DNA of 64,000 nucleotides, taken from positions 1 through 64,000 of the forward strand of contig URDS01000005.1 of NCBI GenBank assembly GCA_900546635.1, read 5' to 3'. Source of the stretch: an uncultured Eubacteriales bacterium (GTDB lineage Bacteria > Bacillota > Clostridia > Oscillospirales > CAG-272). The notes under the pieces were generated by a model. It was not told where the DNA came from. It ran no database searches and was given only the letters and a program-made list of their open reading frames with translations. The position numbers were made by a program, and so were the translations under genes. Shown here in pieces: positions 62,132 through 64,000 of this stretch (its first letter is position 1; the number at the start of each line of letters is the position of its first letter).

Positions 62132-64000
62132 ACGAACCCTGGAAAATCTGCAAAAGCAGTATAATTCCTATACGGCGGCTGTGAAAAGCGGCCCCATGCG
62201 CGGTCCGGGGCCGGGTGGTCCGGGGCCGGGCGGTCCCGGAGCCCATGGCCGAATCTCCGCATCCAAGCCCAAGGGCGACACCAAAAAGGTGATCCGGCGG
62301 CTGCTTTCCTACATCGGTTCCTACAAATATATCCTGCTCATTGCGTTTGTTTTTCTGATCGTCTCCACACTTGCGGGCACGGCGGCATCCTATCTGCTCC
62401 GCCCCATTGTCAATACGCTGGTTGACGGCAGCATGACCGTATCAGACCGGGCAGCGTATATTCTCAAAACGGTCTTTCTGCTGCTCGGTATTTACCTTGT
62501 ACAAGTGCTGTTCCAATATCTGCAAGCAAAGCTGATGCTGCGGGTTTCCCAAAACGCAATGGAAAAGCTGCGCAACGACCTGTTTGCCAAGATTCAAAAA
62601 CTGCCCGTCAGATTTTTTGACAATGAAAGCCACGGTGAAATCATGAGCCGCTTTACAAACGACGTCGATAATGTGGCCACCATGTTTGACAGCACGCTGA
62701 CCAGCCTGATTTCCGGCGCCATTACGCTTCTCAGCACTTTTGCGATCATGTGCTACACCAACATCTGGCTCACGCTGATTACCGTAGCCTTTATCCCGGT
62801 GTTTATTTTCGGCGGCGGCGCGATCGCCAAGCGCTCCCGTAAATATTATTCCGCACAGCAGGCTGCGCTCGGCGCGGTAAACGGTTATATTGAAGAAAGC
62901 GTTTCCGGACAAAAAGTCATCAAAGTCTTTAACCATGAGCAAACCTGCACCGAGGAATTTGCACTGCTCAACGACGATCTGCGGGAAAAGCAGATTTCCG
63001 CGCAGTTCTACGGCGGTATCATGGGGCCGATCATGGGCAACGCCGGGCAAATCAGCTATGCGCTGACAGCGGGAATCGGCGGTATCCTCTGCCTGACGCG
63101 CGGCTTTGACATCGGCGGCCTCACGATTTTTGTCAACTATGCCCGCCAATTTGCCCGCCCAATCAACGAAATTTCCATGCAGATGAGTACGGTCTTCTCC
63201 GCGCTGGCCGGCGCTGAGCGTGTGTTCAACATATTGGACCGCGCTGAGGAAGAACCGGATGTACCCGACGCAAACGATGTGCCGAATATGCGGGGATATG
63301 TCAAACTAAACGACGTTACTTTCGGTTATGTACCGGATAAAACCATTCTGAAACACATCTCGCTCTACGCAAAACCGGGGCAGAAGATCGCCTTTGTCGG
63401 CTCGACCGGCGCGGGAAAAACGACCATCACCAATCTGCTGAATCGGTTTTACGATATTGAAGCCGGTGAAATCACAATCGACGATGTCAATATCCGAAAC
63501 ATCAAACGCGACATACTTCGTAAAAATATCGCGATGGTCTTGCAGGATACGCATCTGTTTACCGGAACGGTCATGGAAAATATTCGCTACGGACGGCTGG
63601 ATGCAACCGACGAGGAAGTTATTCAAGCCGCCAAAACGGCAAGCGCACATAGCTTTATCATGCGTCTGGAAAACGGGTACGACACCATGATTACCGGCGA
63701 CGGCGCAAACCTCTCCCAGGGACAGCGGCAGCTTTTGAATATTGCGCGCGCCGCCATTTCCAAAGCGCCGATTTTGGTGCTGGACGAGGCGACAAGCTCC
63801 GTAGACACGCGAACCGAGCGGCATATCGAACGCGGCATGGATCGCCTGATGCAGAACCGTACGACCTTTGTCATCGCGCACCGGCTCTCAACCGTGCGGA
63901 ACGCAAGCGCCATCATGGTGCTGGAAAACGGCGAGATCATCGAGCGGGGCACGCATGACGATCTTCTGGCGCTGCGGGGACGCTATTACGAACTGTATAC
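62124..64000 (+). CDS. ABC exporter subunit 2 (partial, runs off the window)
   Basis: At least 625 residues are seen. An N-terminal cytoplasmic extension of about 50 residues is rich in Gly and Pro (RGPGPGGPGPGGPG). Six membrane helices follow (about 65-350), then the ATPase domain with GSTGAGKTTIT, the signature NLSQGQRQLL and Walker B LVLDEATSSVD, with the catalytic Glu intact. It overlaps subunit 1 by eight bases. The stop codon lies beyond 64000. Together the two subunits form a heterodimeric exporter under MarR control. Confidence 0.94.
   Translation, partial: MAKRTLENLQKQYNSYTAAVKSGPMRGPGPGGPGPGGPGAHGRISASKPKGDTKKVIRRLLSYIGSYKYILLIAFVFLIVSTLAGTAASYLLRPIVNTLVDGSMTVSDRAAYILKTVFLLLGIYLVQVLFQYLQAKLMLRVSQNAMEKLRNDLFAKIQKLPVRFFDNESHGEIMSRFTNDVDNVATMFDSTLTSLISGAITLLSTFAIMCYTNIWLTLITVAFIPVFIFGGGAIAKRSRKYYSAQQAALGAVNGYIEESVSGQKVIKVFNHEQTCTEEFALLNDDLREKQISAQFYGGIMGPIMGNAGQISYALTAGIGGILCLTRGFDIGGLTIFVNYARQFARPINEISMQMSTVFSALAGAERVFNILDRAEEEPDVPDANDVPNMRGYVKLNDVTFGYVPDKTILKHISLYAKPGQKIAFVGSTGAGKTTITNLLNRFYDIEAGEITIDDVNIRNIKRDILRKNIAMVLQDTHLFTGTVMENIRYGRLDATDEEVIQAAKTASAHSFIMRLENGYDTMITGDGANLSQGQRQLLNIARAAISKAPILVLDEATSSVDTRTERHIERGMDRLMQNRTTFVIAHRLSTVRNASAIMVLENGEIIERGTHDDLLALRGRYYELY

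Overview
The window is a chromosomal segment from a spore-forming, anaerobic, Gram-positive bacterium, most likely a member of the Clostridia living in a gut or rumen. The evidence is spo0A, ytfJ/gerW, ylmC/ymxH and dacF (sporulation), several radical SAM enzymes, a secreted family-43 glycosidase with a dockerin, and the Firmicutes gene orders scpA-scpB-DUF2953-ytfJ-dacF-rluB, plsX-rnc-smc-ftsY and infC-rpmI-rplT. The exact genus cannot be read from the sequence.

Layout. 1-5.9 kb holds sugar-related accessory genes: a GH2 glycosidase, a PHP phosphoesterase and a dockerin-bearing GH43 enzyme. 6.2-10.1 kb holds rpsB-tsf, ylmC, nnrD and rpsU. 10.2-29.7 kb is an unbroken minus-strand run of sixteen housekeeping genes: SpoU methyltransferase, dprA, topA, trmFO, plsX, rnc, Elp3-like radical SAM, smc, ftsY, rdgB, yhbY, nadD, yqeK, LCP, rsfS, leuS. 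29.8-31.2 kb is rplT-rpmI-infC with an attenuator-like leader. 31.3-40.9 kb is a plus-strand run from lon and ysxC through the condensin partners scpA/scpB to sporulation genes, ending at spo0A. 41-51.4 kb has glyS with a divergent LCP paralogue, rlmD, a ClC transporter and a Vat-like acetyltransferase, then the potABCD polyamine transporter. 51.5-57.1 kb has vanY, ytqB, a putative amidase, an AT-rich EAL gene and two tRNA genes. 57.2-64 kb has ybaK, an SGNH hydrolase and a PflA-like radical SAM gene behind a structured leader, diverging from a marR gene that controls a two-subunit ABC exporter. The last ABC gene runs off the window.

The most unusual signal is a small repeat seen three times (window start, 5.94-6.16 kb, 9.70-9.91 kb). 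A conserved core of about 126 bp that can fold into hairpins sits between two near-identical copies of a terminator hairpin. The hairpin differs from copy to copy but matches within a copy, with a spacing of 190-191 bp. This looks like a non-coding mobile element that inserts into the transcription terminators of genes (tsf, rpsU, GH2) and duplicates the whole hairpin, in either orientation. No transposase for it lies in the window.

Other points of note are the infC ATT start codon, a palindrome inside the spo0A promoter, a PotD anchored by a C-terminal membrane helix, an LCP paralogue missing a usual arginine, the lack of acpP between plsX and rnc, and an isolated tRNA T-arm beside the AT-rich EAL gene.
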